Shown in pieces: positions 8,357-16,504 of a DNA stretch of 64,000 nucleotides (the first letter of the stretch is position 1; every line of letters starts with the position of its first letter). This stretch comes from Ottowia flava. Lineage in GTDB: Bacteria > Pseudomonadota > Gammaproteobacteria > Burkholderiales > Burkholderiaceae_C. The stretch lies in assembly GCF_008017535.1 (NCBI RefSeq), contig NZ_VRUA01000010.1:1-64000 (forward strand), read 5' to 3'. The notes beneath the pieces were generated by a model. It made no database searches. It saw nothing but the letters and a program-made list of their open reading frames with translations, and was not told the DNA's origin. The translations under genes were made by a program, and so were the position numbers.

Positions 8357-8968
8357 ATGACACACATCACTGCGGCCTCTCCGTCTCGGCGCCAGGTTCT
8401 GGCTGCCGCCCTGTGCCTGTCAGGCGCGTTGCTGGCAACCCCGGCACGGGCGCTGGAAGTGGCCGGCACGCCGGTACCGGAAAGCGTCACCGTCGCGGGC
8501 AAGCCGCTGGTGCTGAACGGCGCTGGCGTGCGCTACAAGGCGATGTTCAAGGTCTATGTCGCCGCGCTCTACGTGCCACAAAAAACGTCGTCGGTCGCCG
8601 AGGCCTGGTCTACCGACACCCCCAAGCGCCTGCGCCTGGTGATGCTGCGCGACATCGACTCGACAGAGCTCGGCAACATGTTCGCGCGCGGTATGGAAGA
8701 GAACGCCGAGCGCGGCAGCATGGTCAAGCTGCTGCCCGGCATCATGCGCATGAGCCAGATCTTCACCGACTACAAGCGCATGGTGCCCGGCAACAGCATT
8801 CAGATGGACTGGGTGCCCGGCACAGGCTGCGTGCTGACGGTGAACGGCAAGCTCGAAGGCGAGCCCTTCCGCGAGCCCGAATTCTTCCGCGGCCTGCTGA
8901 GCATCTGGTTGGGCCAGAAACCGGCCGACTGGAAGCTCAAGGACGCGCTGCTGGGCAAAGAGGGCTGA
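8357..8968 (+). CDS. Periplasmic chalcone-isomerase-like protein
   Basis: 203 residues with an N-terminal signal peptide (about 1-33; twin arginine SRRQV then a hydrophobic stretch ending TPARA). The mature part matches the bacterial chalcone-isomerase-like family: GAGVRYKAMFKVYVAALYVP, then an acidic and basic central part and a C-terminal FFRGLLSIWLG. Bacterial members are secreted and their role is unknown; flavonoid chemistry is not implied. ATG at 8357 starts at the signal peptide. It is flanked by R1 copies downstream. Confidence 0.85.
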   Translation: MTHITAASPSRRQVLAAALCLSGALLATPARALEVAGTPVPESVTVAGKPLVLNGAGVRYKAMFKVYVAALYVPQKTSSVAEAWSTDTPKRLRLVMLRDIDSTELGNMFARGMEENAERGSMVKLLPGIMRMSQIFTDYKRMVPGNSIQMDWVPGTGCVLTVNGKLEGEPFREPEFFRGLLSIWLGQKPADWKLKDALLGKEG

Positions 8969-9016
8969 ACGCCCGGCGGTCGCTGGCCGCGGCGATGAAG
9001 TCACGCAGATCGCTCT

Positions 9017-9070
9017 GTTTTCAGTAGCATCCTGCGCACACCTCTGCTGGGCTGGCACTTGATTTCCCCT
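9017..9070 (+). repeat. R1 repeat, partial
   Basis: Reads TTTTCAGTAGCATCCTGCGCA followed by TGCTGGGCTGGCACTTGATTT; the core and right end match R1 with several changes. Confidence 0.6.
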
Positions 9071-9168
9071 GCACTTGGCCAATCACGACTGTATCGCCCA
9101 CCCGGCCCAAGCCCACTGTGCATCACGGCGTGGTGCTGCCGCGATCGCGCAGGCGCCTTTTACTTCTT

Positions 9169-9225
9169 TTTTGATAGCTGCCTGCGCAGACCTGTACAGG
9201 GCCAGCAGCCTATTTCGTCTGAAAT
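9169..9225 (+). repeat. R1 repeat, full copy
   Basis: Reads TTTGATAGCTGCCTGCGCAG ... AGGGCCAGCAGCC ... TCTGAAAT, one of the best R1 copies, in the gap between convergent genes. Confidence 0.8.
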
Positions 9226-9251
9226 AGGTCGTCAAGGTATTGCACGCACCT

Positions 9252-10211
9252 TCAGTCGGCCGAGCCCGGCTCCGCCAGGTAGAACCATTCCTGGCCCACG
9301 TCCGCGTCGGGGTGCGGGAACAGCACGCAGCCCGCCTGCTGCGCCACCACCGGCGTGCCGTCGGCGCGCTCGGCGATCACGTCGCCGGGCTCCACCCGGT
9401 CGAAGCTGTGCCAGTCCTGCAACAGCCGGTCGCCCGGCGCTTCACGCAGCACCACCTCCTTGAGCCGCGCCGCTTTTCCGCTGAAGCGCGGCGGCACTGG
9501 CACGTCGGCCAAGCCCAGGTGCGCCAGCGCGCCGTAGATCGCGCGTTCGGCCACTTCCACCGCCTCGGGGTCGTCGTGCAGGCCGCTTTCCAGCGTGACG
9601 GCGTAGCCGCCCTGGCTGCGCATGTACTCGTTGGTGCCGATGCCTTCGTCGTCCGGCGTCTCGCCGCGCGCGCGGGCGGCACGGTCGTAGATGTCCAGCC
9701 AGCCTTCGACCACCTGCTGCGCGCCCAGAGCGCGCGCCAACGCCATTTCCTCGGCGGCGCGGGCGAAGGGCTCGCGCGGGCCGGCGTTGTTGCGCGGACC
9801 GACCATGGCGAACGGATCACCCGGCGTGTGGAAGGAATGCAGGTCGAGCAGCGCGTCGTGCGCAGCCAGCAGCGGCGCCAGTTGGCGCGTGATGCGGTCT
9901 TCGTAGTCCTGCGGATCGTCGCGCGGGACGAAGCGGCGGTTCAGGTTGCGCTCACCCTCGCGGGTGTTCTGGCGGAAGGCGAGCGGGCTGGCGATCGGCA
10001 CCAGCGTCAGGCGTCCGCGCTGCAGCACCAGGCGGCCATGCTGAAAGTCGTCGATGGCGCGCGCGATGGCGATGGCACCGCTGCGCTCGTTGCCGTGCAC
10101 GGCGCCCAGCACCACCAGCGCGGGGCCGGGGTTCAGCGAGGCCCAGGTGTGCCACTGCAGCACCTCGGGCTGGGCCGCCGCGCGCGCCAGCAGATCATGT
10201 CCGGTGGTCAC
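9252..10211 (-). CDS. Zinc-dependent deacylase of the aspartoacylase/AstE (M14-like) family
   Basis: 319 residues resembling succinylglutamate desuccinylase/aspartoacylase enzymes, which hydrolyse N-acyl amino acids. Zinc ligands are H39 and E42 in GAVHGNERSG and H125 in LLDLHSFHTP; NLNRRF (89-94) is the usual arginine motif. The GTG at 10211 is chosen because AAGGAGA lies 8 nt upstream; longer reading upstream runs into gph. It follows gph by 32 bp on the same strand, so they may be co-transcribed. The exact substrate cannot be read from sequence. Confidence 0.85.
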   Translation of the reverse strand: MTTGHDLLARAAAQPEVLQWHTWASLNPGPALVVLGAVHGNERSGAIAIARAIDDFQHGRLVLQRGRLTLVPIASPLAFRQNTREGERNLNRRFVPRDDPQDYEDRITRQLAPLLAAHDALLDLHSFHTPGDPFAMVGPRNNAGPREPFARAAEEMALARALGAQQVVEGWLDIYDRAARARGETPDDEGIGTNEYMRSQGGYAVTLESGLHDDPEAVEVAERAIYGALAHLGLADVPVPPRFSGKAARLKEVVLREAPGDRLLQDWHSFDRVEPGDVIAERADGTPVVAQQAGCVLFPHPDADVGQEWFYLAEPGSAD

Positions 10212-10243
10212 GGTGAGGGTCTCCTTGGATCGATCACCCGATG

Positions 10244-10963
10244 CTACTGTGTCGGTGTTGCGGTGGCCGCGCGCAGGGCCAGCGCATCGAGGCGATCGAC
10301 AAAGCCGTCGGCGTCCACCGCGCGGATCGGCTCGCCGTGGTTGTAGCCGTAGGTCACCAGCACCACCGGGCAACCAGCGGCGCGCGCCGCGGCGGCGTCG
10401 TTGCTGGAATCGCCCACCATCAGCGTCTGTGCCGGCGCCGAACGCAGGGCACGGCAGGTTTCGATCAGCGGCAGCGGGTCGGGCTTCTTGCGCGCGAAGC
10501 TGTCACCGCCGAAGACGTGGTCAAAGTACCCTTCCAGCCCCTTGGCGGCCAGCAGGGGGCGGGCAAAGGCGATCGGCTTGTTGGTCAGGCAGGCCAGCCG
10601 CAGGCCTTGCGCGCGCAAGGCCTTCAAGCCGGCTTCGGCGCCGGAGTAGGCGGTGCTGCATTGGCCGTTGATGCGCAGGTACTCCGCTTGGTAGTAGCGC
10701 CAGGCCTGTTCGGTCAAGGCCTCTTGCGCGGCAGGGTCTTGCTGCGCACCCGCTGGCGCGGTCAGCGCGAGCACCGAACGGATGAGGTGCTCGGAGCCCT
10801 TGCCCACCAGCCGCTCAATCTGCGCGCGGCTCAAGGGATGGCGGCCGATGGCGGTCAGCATGGCGGCCAGCGCCGCCTCGAAATCGCCCAAGGTATCGAC
10901 GAGCGTGCCGTCGAGATCCACCATGCAGGCAATAACAGGCTGTGCTAGTGTCAGGTGTGACAT
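10244..10963 (-). CDS. gph: Phosphoglycolate phosphatase
   Basis: HAD-superfamily phosphatase removing 2-phosphoglycolate. 239 residues with motif I DLDGTLVDT (16-24), motif II LTNKP, motif III lysine in FARKKPDPLPL and motif IV VGDSSND. In many betaproteobacteria gph lies between rpe and trpE; here both are nearby on the same strand but separated by several kilobases. Start ATG at 10963 lies 25 bp from the divergent DsrE gene. Confidence 0.93.
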   Translation of the reverse strand: MSHLTLAQPVIACMVDLDGTLVDTLGDFEAALAAMLTAIGRHPLSRAQIERLVGKGSEHLIRSVLALTAPAGAQQDPAAQEALTEQAWRYYQAEYLRINGQCSTAYSGAEAGLKALRAQGLRLACLTNKPIAFARPLLAAKGLEGYFDHVFGGDSFARKKPDPLPLIETCRALRSAPAQTLMVGDSSNDAAAARAAGCPVVLVTYGYNHGEPIRAVDADGFVDRLDALALRAATATPTQ

Positions 10964-10988
10964 TGATCAATTCCCAGAGGAGATTCCG

Positions 10989-11462
10989 ATGAGCATTTTT
11001 CGCAATACGCTGCGCATGGTGTTGGCCGCAGGCACGCTCGGCGTCGGCATGATGGTCGCCAGCACGGGCGCGTCGGCGCAAACCGCCGCGCCCGCCAAGG
11101 GCGGTGACAAGGTGGTGTACCACATCGACAACTCCGACGCCCAGGCGACCAAGGGCCTGCGCAACATCCGCAACCACCTGGACGTGGCGCCCGACACCAA
11201 GATCATTGTGGTCACGCACGCCGACGGCGTGAAGTTCCTGATGGAAGGCGCCAAGGACGCGAAGAACCGCGACATCGACTACGCCGCGCTGGTCAGCGCC
11301 CTGAAGGCACGCGGCGTGCGCTTTGAGGTGTGCGAGATCACGATGCGCAACAACAACCTCAAGAAAGAGCAGTTCATCATGGACGCCGACTTCACGCCCT
11401 CCGGCGTGGCGCGCATCGCCCAGCTGCAGTCGCGCGAAGGTTACGCGTACATCAAGCCCTGA
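10989..11462 (+). CDS. Periplasmic DsrE-family protein
   Basis: 157 residues with a signal peptide (about 1-31, cleavage near ASAQ). The mature domain has the DsrE/DsrF pattern of alternating strands and helices: KVVYHIDNSDAQATKGLRNI, KIIVVTHADGVKFL, and FEVCEITMRNN with one conserved-type cysteine. Secreted DsrE-like proteins occur near sulfur-metabolism and redox genes, but nothing here fixes a role. AGAGGAGA precedes the ATG. A good rho-independent terminator follows at 11518. Confidence 0.85.
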   Translation: MSIFRNTLRMVLAAGTLGVGMMVASTGASAQTAAPAKGGDKVVYHIDNSDAQATKGLRNIRNHLDVAPDTKIIVVTHADGVKFLMEGAKDAKNRDIDYAALVSALKARGVRFEVCEITMRNNNLKKEQFIMDADFTPSGVARIAQLQSREGYAYIKP

Positions 11463-11472
11463 ATCGGGCGCC

Positions 11473-11513
11473 AGCGCTACACCCACCTGCGCGGCCAGCT
11501 CCTGATTTGATAG
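11473..11513 (-). repeat. R1 repeat, partial
   Basis: The minus strand reads CTATCAAATCAGGAGCTGGCC, GCGCAGGTGGGTGTAGCGC, matching the left two thirds of R1. It lies between the DsrE stop and its terminator. Confidence 0.75.
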
Positions 11514-11517
11514 TCTT

Positions 11518-11547
11518 CGGCGCTGCCAACCGCAGCGCCGTTTTCTT
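11518..11547 (+). terminator. Rho-independent terminator after the DsrE gene
   Basis: A perfect 9-bp stem CGGCGCTGC/GCAGCGCCG with a 5-nt loop, then TTTTCTT. It separates the DsrE gene from the motor operon that follows, which should therefore have its own promoter. Confidence 0.85.
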
Positions 11548-11649
11548 GGGTGCGCGGCGCGCCTTCACCCTGCTTACAGCCCCTTACAGCGCCTGACCGG
11601 GCGCGCCAGGGGCGCCGTGTAGACTCGCCGGCTTTGCATTCGGGCGGGC

Positions 11650-12405
11650 ATGACGACGGCGACGCGGCGCACAGGCTTTACCGACGCGGCGCTCGTGCGC
11701 CTGCTGGCGTCCTGGGGCGTGCAGCCGGCCGACGGCCCGCCATCGGACTTCCACGACCAGCTGAGCGGCTGGTTGCGCTGGACCGACGCCCAACCCCTGT
11801 TCGCCGCGCTGCAAGAGCCGCTTACCGTTGCGCCACTGTCGGACGACGAAGACGCGAGCGCGGACAGCGCCGAAGCCGACAGCCAGGCCGTGCACGCCCT
11901 GCTGACCCGCACGCTGACCGAGGACGCGCCCTGGCGCGAGGCCGCCGCGCCGCGCCGGCGCAGCGCCACGTCGGGCTGGATCGCCACCTCCGCCCCCGCG
12001 CCGACCGAGATGGCGTTCGACTTCCCCACCTACCGCCGGCACGTCGTGGCCCAGCAGCAAAGCATGGAAGACCGCATCGCCCCGCTGCGCGCGCGCCTGC
12101 GCCGGGCGCTGGAGTTGCGCTCGCCCGCGCATGCGCGCATGGCCGCGCTGGACGCCGTGATGGAACGCATGCTGGGCGCGCCCGAAAGCCGCCTGCTCGA
12201 CGCCCTGCCCGGCCTGCTGGACAAGCGCTTTGCCCAGCTGCGCGCCGCGGCCGCTGACGACGCGCCCACCACCTCTTCTTGGCAGGCCGGCTTTCAGCAC
12301 GACCTGGAAGCCGCCTTGCACGCTGAGCTGGACCTGCGCTGGCACCCGATCCGCGCCCTGCTTGCCGCCCTGCACACCCCGGACCACGCCAACGCCGTGG
12401 CCTGA
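11650..12405 (+). CDS. DUF3348-family protein, first gene of the motor-like operon
   Basis: A 251-residue soluble, helix-rich protein without signal peptide or membrane span. I recognise it as the DUF3348 family of Burkholderiales. It has an acidic middle (DDEDASADSAEADSQ) and a C-terminal helical part (about 130-245) rich in Arg and Leu, beginning FDFPTYRRHVVAQQQSMEDR. It is the first of four tightly packed genes (19 bp to the next) ending with a DUF2894 protein, and probably works with the channel and OmpA proteins that follow. No catalytic motif is visible; an adaptor or regulator of the complex is a guess. Confidence 0.8.
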   Translation: MTTATRRTGFTDAALVRLLASWGVQPADGPPSDFHDQLSGWLRWTDAQPLFAALQEPLTVAPLSDDEDASADSAEADSQAVHALLTRTLTEDAPWREAAAPRRRSATSGWIATSAPAPTEMAFDFPTYRRHVVAQQQSMEDRIAPLRARLRRALELRSPAHARMAALDAVMERMLGAPESRLLDALPGLLDKRFAQLRAAAADDAPTTSSWQAGFQHDLEAALHAELDLRWHPIRALLAALHTPDHANAVA

Positions 12406-12424
12406 ACTGAATGGTTGCCCCGTC

Positions 12425-14899
12425 ATGAACCGCTTGTCATCCTTTGCCACCTTCGCCCTGCCCGTGCTGGCCGGCCTTGCCGCCGTGGTGTGGGTCGGCG
12501 CCGGCTACGGGTCCGCCTACCCGCTGGCGCTGGCCGTCACCGCGGTCATCGGCGCGTTCTTCATCGTTGGCGTGGCCGAGCTGTGGCGTTACCGCCAGGG
12601 CACGCACAGCCTGGCTCAGGCCATGGACGGGCTGCAGACGCCGCCCACCCGCCTGGCCGACTGGCTGGGCACGCTGCACCCGGCGCTGCGCCAGGCCGTG
12701 CGCGGGCGGGTCGAAGGCCAGCGCGCCGCGCTGCCGGCGCCGGCGCTGACGCCGTACCTGGCCGGTCTGCTGGTGCTGCTGGGCATGTTGGGCACGTTTG
12801 CCGGCATGGTCGTCACCCTGCGCGGCACCGGCATGGCGCTGGAGAGCGCGACCGATCTGGCCGCCGTGCGCGCGTCCCTCGCCGCGCCGGTCAAGGGCTT
12901 GGGCGTGGCCTTCGGCACCTCGCTGGCCGGCGTGGCCACCTCCGCCATGCTGGGCCTGCTGTCGGCACTGGCGCGGCGCGAAAGGCTGTTGGCCGGCCAG
13001 CAGCTGGACGCGCGCATCAGCGGACCACTGCGCGCCTTCTCGCCCGCGCACCAGCGCGACGAGGCTTTTTCGCTGATGCAGCGCCAGGCCGACGCGCTGC
13101 CGCTGCTGGCCGAGCGCCTGCAGACGCTGGCGATCCAGCTGGAGCAGCAACACGGCGCGCTGGCCGAACGCCTGCAAACCGGGCAAGAGCGCTTTCACCA
13201 ACAGGCCGAGACCGCGTATGCCGGGCTCGCCAGCTCGGTCGACCGTTCGCTGCGCGACAGCCTGGCCGACAGCGCGCGCCAAGCCGGCGCCGCGCTGCAG
13301 CCCGCGGTGGAAGCCACTCTCGCCGGCCTGGCGCGCGAGGCCGGCGCGCTGCAAAGCACCGTGTCGGCGCAGGTGCAGGACCACCTCGCCGGTCTGGCGC
13401 AGCGCTTTGACGCGCACAGCGACGGCGTGGCGCGCCATTGGGACAACGCCCTGGCCGCGCAGCGCCAGTCGCACGAGGCCATGGCCACGCAGCTGGGCGG
13501 CGCGCTGGCGGCCTTCAGTGACGGCTTCGCCCAGCGCTCAGCCCAACTGGTCGGGCAGGTCACCGCGCAACTCGCCGACACCACGGGCGGCCTGACGCAG
13601 CAAGGCCACGCCCTGCTGGCCCAGCAGGCCGAGGCCGGAAACGCCCAGGCCGAGCGCCTGCAGCGCCAGCTGAGCGACGCCGCCACCCAGTTTGAACAGC
13701 ACACTGCGCAGTTGCTGCAAGGCGCCCAGCAAGCCCTTGCCGAGGGCCAGACCCAAGCGGCCGAGCGCGACACGCTGCGCCTGGCCGCCTGGACCGCCGC
13801 GCTGACCGCGCACGAGAGCGCCAGCGGCGCCCACGCGCGCGACACGCAGCAGGCACTGACCCAAACGGCCGAGCGTTTCGAGCAGCAGATCGGCGTGCTG
13901 CACGAGGGCGTGGCCCAAGCCCATGCGACGCTGCAAGCCCAGGCGGCCGAACGCGACGCACAGCAACTGGCGGCCTGGACAGCGCAGCTGGCGCAGCACA
14001 CGCAGGTCAGCGAAGACGTGGCCACGCGCACGCAGGCCGCATTGGCCGATAGCGCCGCGCGCTTTGCCGAGCAGGCCGAGTTGATGAACCATAACGCCAA
14101 CCAGCGCTACAACCACCTGAGCAAGCAGCTATCGGAACAAGAGCAAAGCCGCCTCGCCGTCTGGCAGCAAACGCTGACCGACACCGCCGCGCAGCTGCAT
14201 CAACAGTGGCAGCAGACCGGCGCCGAAGGCACGCGCCAGCAGCAGGCCATCCTGGCCGCGCTGGCCCACACCACGCAGACCATGGCCGCGCAATCGGCCA
14301 GCCAGGCACAGGGCACGGTGGCCGAGATCGGCCGCCTGCTGGACGCCGCCGCCGCCGCACCGCGCGCTGCCGCCGAAGTGATTGGCGAGTTGCGCGACAA
14401 GCTCACCGACAGCATGGCGCGCGACAACGCCATGCTGGAAGAGCGCGCGCGCGTGATGCAGACGCTGGGAACGCTGCTGGACGCGGTCAACCACGCGTCG
14501 ACCGAGCAGCGCCAGGCCATCGACCAGCTGGTCGGCGGCTCGGCAGAGGTGCTGGAGCGCACCGCCCAACGCTTTGCCGAACGCCTGGAAACCGACAGCG
14601 GCCGTCTGGCCGAAGCCGCGGCGCAGATCGGCGCCGGCGCCACCGAAATCGCCAGCCTGGGCGACGCCTTCGGCCAGGCCGTGCAGGCCTTTGGCGAATC
14701 GAACGCGCAGCTGACGCAGCACCTGCAGCAGCTGGACGCCACGCTGGCGCAGTCGATCGCGCGCAGCGACGAGCAGCTGGCCTACTACGTGGCGCAGGCG
14801 CGCGAGGTGATCGACCTCAGCCTGTCGTCGCAGCAGCAGATCGTGGGCGACCTGCAGCGCCTGGCGCGCGAGCGCGCGGCCGAAGGCACGGCGGCATGA
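12425..14899 (+). CDS. MotA/ExbB/ZorA-like channel subunit with a long DUF802-type tail
   Basis: 824 residues. Membrane spans at about 7-28, 32-52, 110-132 and 157-181. The last two carry the MotA/TolQ/ExbB signature: LLGMLGTFAGMV (118-129) and GVAFGTSLAGVATSAML (160-176), with T124 and T165 at positions corresponding to pore threonines of ExbB-type proteins. The remaining 640 residues form a Gln/Ala-rich helical tail predicted to be coiled coil. It contains related blocks (QAAERDTLRLAAWTAAL, QAAERDAQQLAAWTAQL, EQEQSRLAVWQQTL) matching what is catalogued as DUF802 repeats. This is ZorA architecture: a stator with a long cytoplasmic rod. The next gene encodes the MotB-like partner. Function is inferred; no such system has been tested here. 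Confidence 0.82.
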   Translation: MNRLSSFATFALPVLAGLAAVVWVGAGYGSAYPLALAVTAVIGAFFIVGVAELWRYRQGTHSLAQAMDGLQTPPTRLADWLGTLHPALRQAVRGRVEGQRAALPAPALTPYLAGLLVLLGMLGTFAGMVVTLRGTGMALESATDLAAVRASLAAPVKGLGVAFGTSLAGVATSAMLGLLSALARRERLLAGQQLDARISGPLRAFSPAHQRDEAFSLMQRQADALPLLAERLQTLAIQLEQQHGALAERLQTGQERFHQQAETAYAGLASSVDRSLRDSLADSARQAGAALQPAVEATLAGLAREAGALQSTVSAQVQDHLAGLAQRFDAHSDGVARHWDNALAAQRQSHEAMATQLGGALAAFSDGFAQRSAQLVGQVTAQLADTTGGLTQQGHALLAQQAEAGNAQAERLQRQLSDAATQFEQHTAQLLQGAQQALAEGQTQAAERDTLRLAAWTAALTAHESASGAHARDTQQALTQTAERFEQQIGVLHEGVAQAHATLQAQAAERDAQQLAAWTAQLAQHTQVSEDVATRTQAALADSAARFAEQAELMNHNANQRYNHLSKQLSEQEQSRLAVWQQTLTDTAAQLHQQWQQTGAEGTRQQQAILAALAHTTQTMAAQSASQAQGTVAEIGRLLDAAAAAPRAAAEVIGELRDKLTDSMARDNAMLEERARVMQTLGTLLDAVNHASTEQRQAIDQLVGGSAEVLERTAQRFAERLETDSGRLAEAAAQIGAGATEIASLGDAFGQAVQAFGESNAQLTQHLQQLDATLAQSIARSDEQLAYYVAQAREVIDLSLSSQQQIVGDLQRLARERAAEGTAA

Positions 14900-14984
14900 G
14901 CCCCCGCTCGGCCGCTCCGAAGGGGGCTCGCACCGCAGGCGAAGCCGAAGGTACGCCAGTGAGCGGCGTACGCGAGGTGACACG
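14900..14984. repeat. GC-rich insert between the channel gene and the OmpA gene
   Basis: 85 bp separate two otherwise tightly packed genes. They contain GAGCCCCCGCTCGG and CCGAAGGGGGCTCGCACCGC, an inverted CCCCC/GGGGG pair of a type repeated in related genomes. It may be a transposed palindrome inserted into the operon. The sequence GAGGTGACACG before the next ATG probably supplies its ribosome-binding site. Confidence 0.45.
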
Positions 14985-15698
14985 ATGACCACGCTGGACG
15001 ACGTCGACGCAGCCGAAGCCGCGCTGCCGGTCTGGACCGCCTTTGGCGACCTGATGGCCGGGCTGCTGGGCGCCTTCGTGCTGATCCTGGTCTGCACGCT
15101 GGGCCTGCAGTTTGAGCTGACCGCGCGCCTGCAGGACGAGATCCAGCAGCGCGCCGCCCAGACGCAGCGCCTGCAAACGCTGGAGCAAGCCCTGGCCGGC
15201 CCGCTGGCCGCCGGGCGCGTGACGCTGCACAACGGCCGCATCGGCATCAACGGCAACGTGCTGTTTGAGCTGTCGTCGGCCGAGCTGCAACCCGAAGGCC
15301 GCGCGCTGCTGACAAGCCTGGCCGCGCCGCTGACCAGCTACCTGAAGACGCGGCAAGAAATCCTGATGGTCAGCGGCTTCACCGACGACCGCCAGGTGCG
15401 CGGCGGCAGCAAGGCCTTTGCCGACAACTGGGAGCTGTCGGCCCAGCGTGCGCTGACGGTGACGCGCACCCTGATCGAAGAAGGCGTCCCGCCAGCCGCG
15501 GTGTTTGCCGCGGCCTTTGGCTCGCAGCAGGCCGTGGCCTCCAACGCCGACGCCGAAGGGCGGGCCAAAAACCGCCGCGTCGAAATCGCGCCGATGCCGC
15601 GCCAGCCCGCGGCCGATGGCGCCAGCCCGGCCAACGCCCAGGCACCCTCACAGCCTGACACGAGCGCCCACGTCGCGCCGGAGGCACCGCGTGGGTGA
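14985..15698 (+). CDS. MotB/ZorB-like OmpA-domain protein
   Basis: 237 residues. A single N-terminal span (about 20-42) begins VWTAFGDLMAGLLGAFVLIL, the pattern of MotB and ZorB, with D22 in the place of the ion-binding aspartate. A short coiled segment (46-72) follows, then a C-terminal OmpA-like peptidoglycan-binding domain (about 85-203) with NVLFELSSAELQPEG, VSGFTDD, NWELSAQRA and GRAKNRRVEI. It should anchor to the cell wall and gate ion flow through the channel subunit encoded upstream. The C-terminal 35 residues are Pro/Ala rich and probably disordered. Its stop overlaps the next start by 8 bp. Confidence 0.88.
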   Translation: MTTLDDVDAAEAALPVWTAFGDLMAGLLGAFVLILVCTLGLQFELTARLQDEIQQRAAQTQRLQTLEQALAGPLAAGRVTLHNGRIGINGNVLFELSSAELQPEGRALLTSLAAPLTSYLKTRQEILMVSGFTDDRQVRGGSKAFADNWELSAQRALTVTRTLIEEGVPPAAVFAAAFGSQQAVASNADAEGRAKNRRVEIAPMPRQPAADGASPANAQAPSQPDTSAHVAPEAPRG

Positions 15699-16386
15699 TC
15701 CTGTGGCTCCGGTGACGGACGATGGCGCCGACATGGCGCCCCAGCCCACGCCGCTGAGAGCTGCCCTAGACGCTGCGCGCGCGGCCGGGGGCCCATCCGC
15801 CGATCCCGCGCGCTGGCAACGCATCGAAGCGCTAGCGCGCCGCGCTGAGGCGCACCATGGCGCCATGCGGCAGCTGCTGGATGCGCGTCTGCAGGCCTTG
15901 CTGGCCGGGGCCAAGCCGCCTGTTGACGCTGGTGGCGAAGCGGCTGTCAACGCGGCGCTGCCTGCGTCACCAGTGCAGACGCTGCGCGCGCTGCGCGCTC
16001 ACCTGGAGCCGGTCCGGCCCGATGCGGCCGAAGCCAGCGCCGCACCGCGCGACCTGAAGGTCGTGCAAACCCACCGCGCTGCCTGGACCCAGCTGCGCGC
16101 CGAGCAGCGCGTGGCCCAGTCGCAGACCGCGCTGCCGGACCAGGCCGGCCCGCTGAATTCACAACTGCTGCTGCACCGCGCGCTGACGCTGATGCGCGAG
16201 ACTGCGCCCGGCTACCTGCAGCACTTCATGGGCCAGGCCGAGGCGCTGATGTGGTTGGAGCGCGCGCTGGCGGCGCCCCCGCCCGCCGCCAAATCGGCGC
16301 CGCGCGGCAAGCCGGTCAAGGCGCCGGCAAGCTCGGCAAGGGGCCGCCCAACGGGCAAGACGGCGGGGCGCGCAGCACGCGGTTGA
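15691..16386 (+). CDS. DUF2894-family protein, last gene of the motor-like operon
   Basis: 231 residues recognised as the DUF2894 family. Soluble and mainly helical: a first helical part (about 25-75) with RIEALARRAEAHHGAMRQLL, and a second (130-200) with RDLKVVQTHRAAWTQLRAEQ and PGYLQHFMGQAEALMWLERA; the last 35 residues are a Lys/Arg/Pro/Ala tail. GTG at 15691 is chosen because GGAGG lies 6 nt upstream and it overlaps the OmpA gene by 8 bp; an inner ATG at 15733 is possible. Found with DUF3348, DUF802 and OmpA genes, it is probably part of the same complex. No enzymatic motif is seen. Confidence 0.78.
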   Translation: MGDPVAPVTDDGADMAPQPTPLRAALDAARAAGGPSADPARWQRIEALARRAEAHHGAMRQLLDARLQALLAGAKPPVDAGGEAAVNAALPASPVQTLRALRAHLEPVRPDAAEASAAPRDLKVVQTHRAAWTQLRAEQRVAQSQTALPDQAGPLNSQLLLHRALTLMRETAPGYLQHFMGQAEALMWLERALAAPPPAAKSAPRGKPVKAPASSARGRPTGKTAGRAARG

Positions 16387-16440
16387 GGCCGTGCTGCGGC
16401 GTGGGCGGAGGCGTGGGTGCGCCGCCCCTTCGCCCACCCC

Positions 16441-16504
16441 AATTTCAAGACAAATCGGGCTACGGCGCTAGTGCCACCTGCGCGGCCAGCTCCTATTTTT
16501 GTAG
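16441..16504 (-). repeat. R1 repeat at the 3' end of rpe
   Basis: Minus strand reads AAATAGGAGCTGGCCGCGC, AGGTGGCACTAGCGCC ... GATTTGTCTTGAAAT. The final codons and TAG of rpe lie inside its left end. It also occupies the convergent gap after the motor operon. Confidence 0.85.

Larger units (their letters stand above)
8969..9251. other. Gap between convergent genes, holding two R1 copies
   Basis: No gene supported. Contains a partial R1 (9017-9070) and a full R1 (9169-9225). No classical terminator seen, so the repeats are the only structured elements between the two convergent genes. Confidence 0.6.

Noticed and set aside
11650-16386. Complete Zorya defence system
   Set aside because: Only the ZorA/ZorB-like pair is present. 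No ZorC, ZorD (helicase/nuclease) or ZorE (HNH) gene lies nearby, so calling it Zorya would overstate the evidence.
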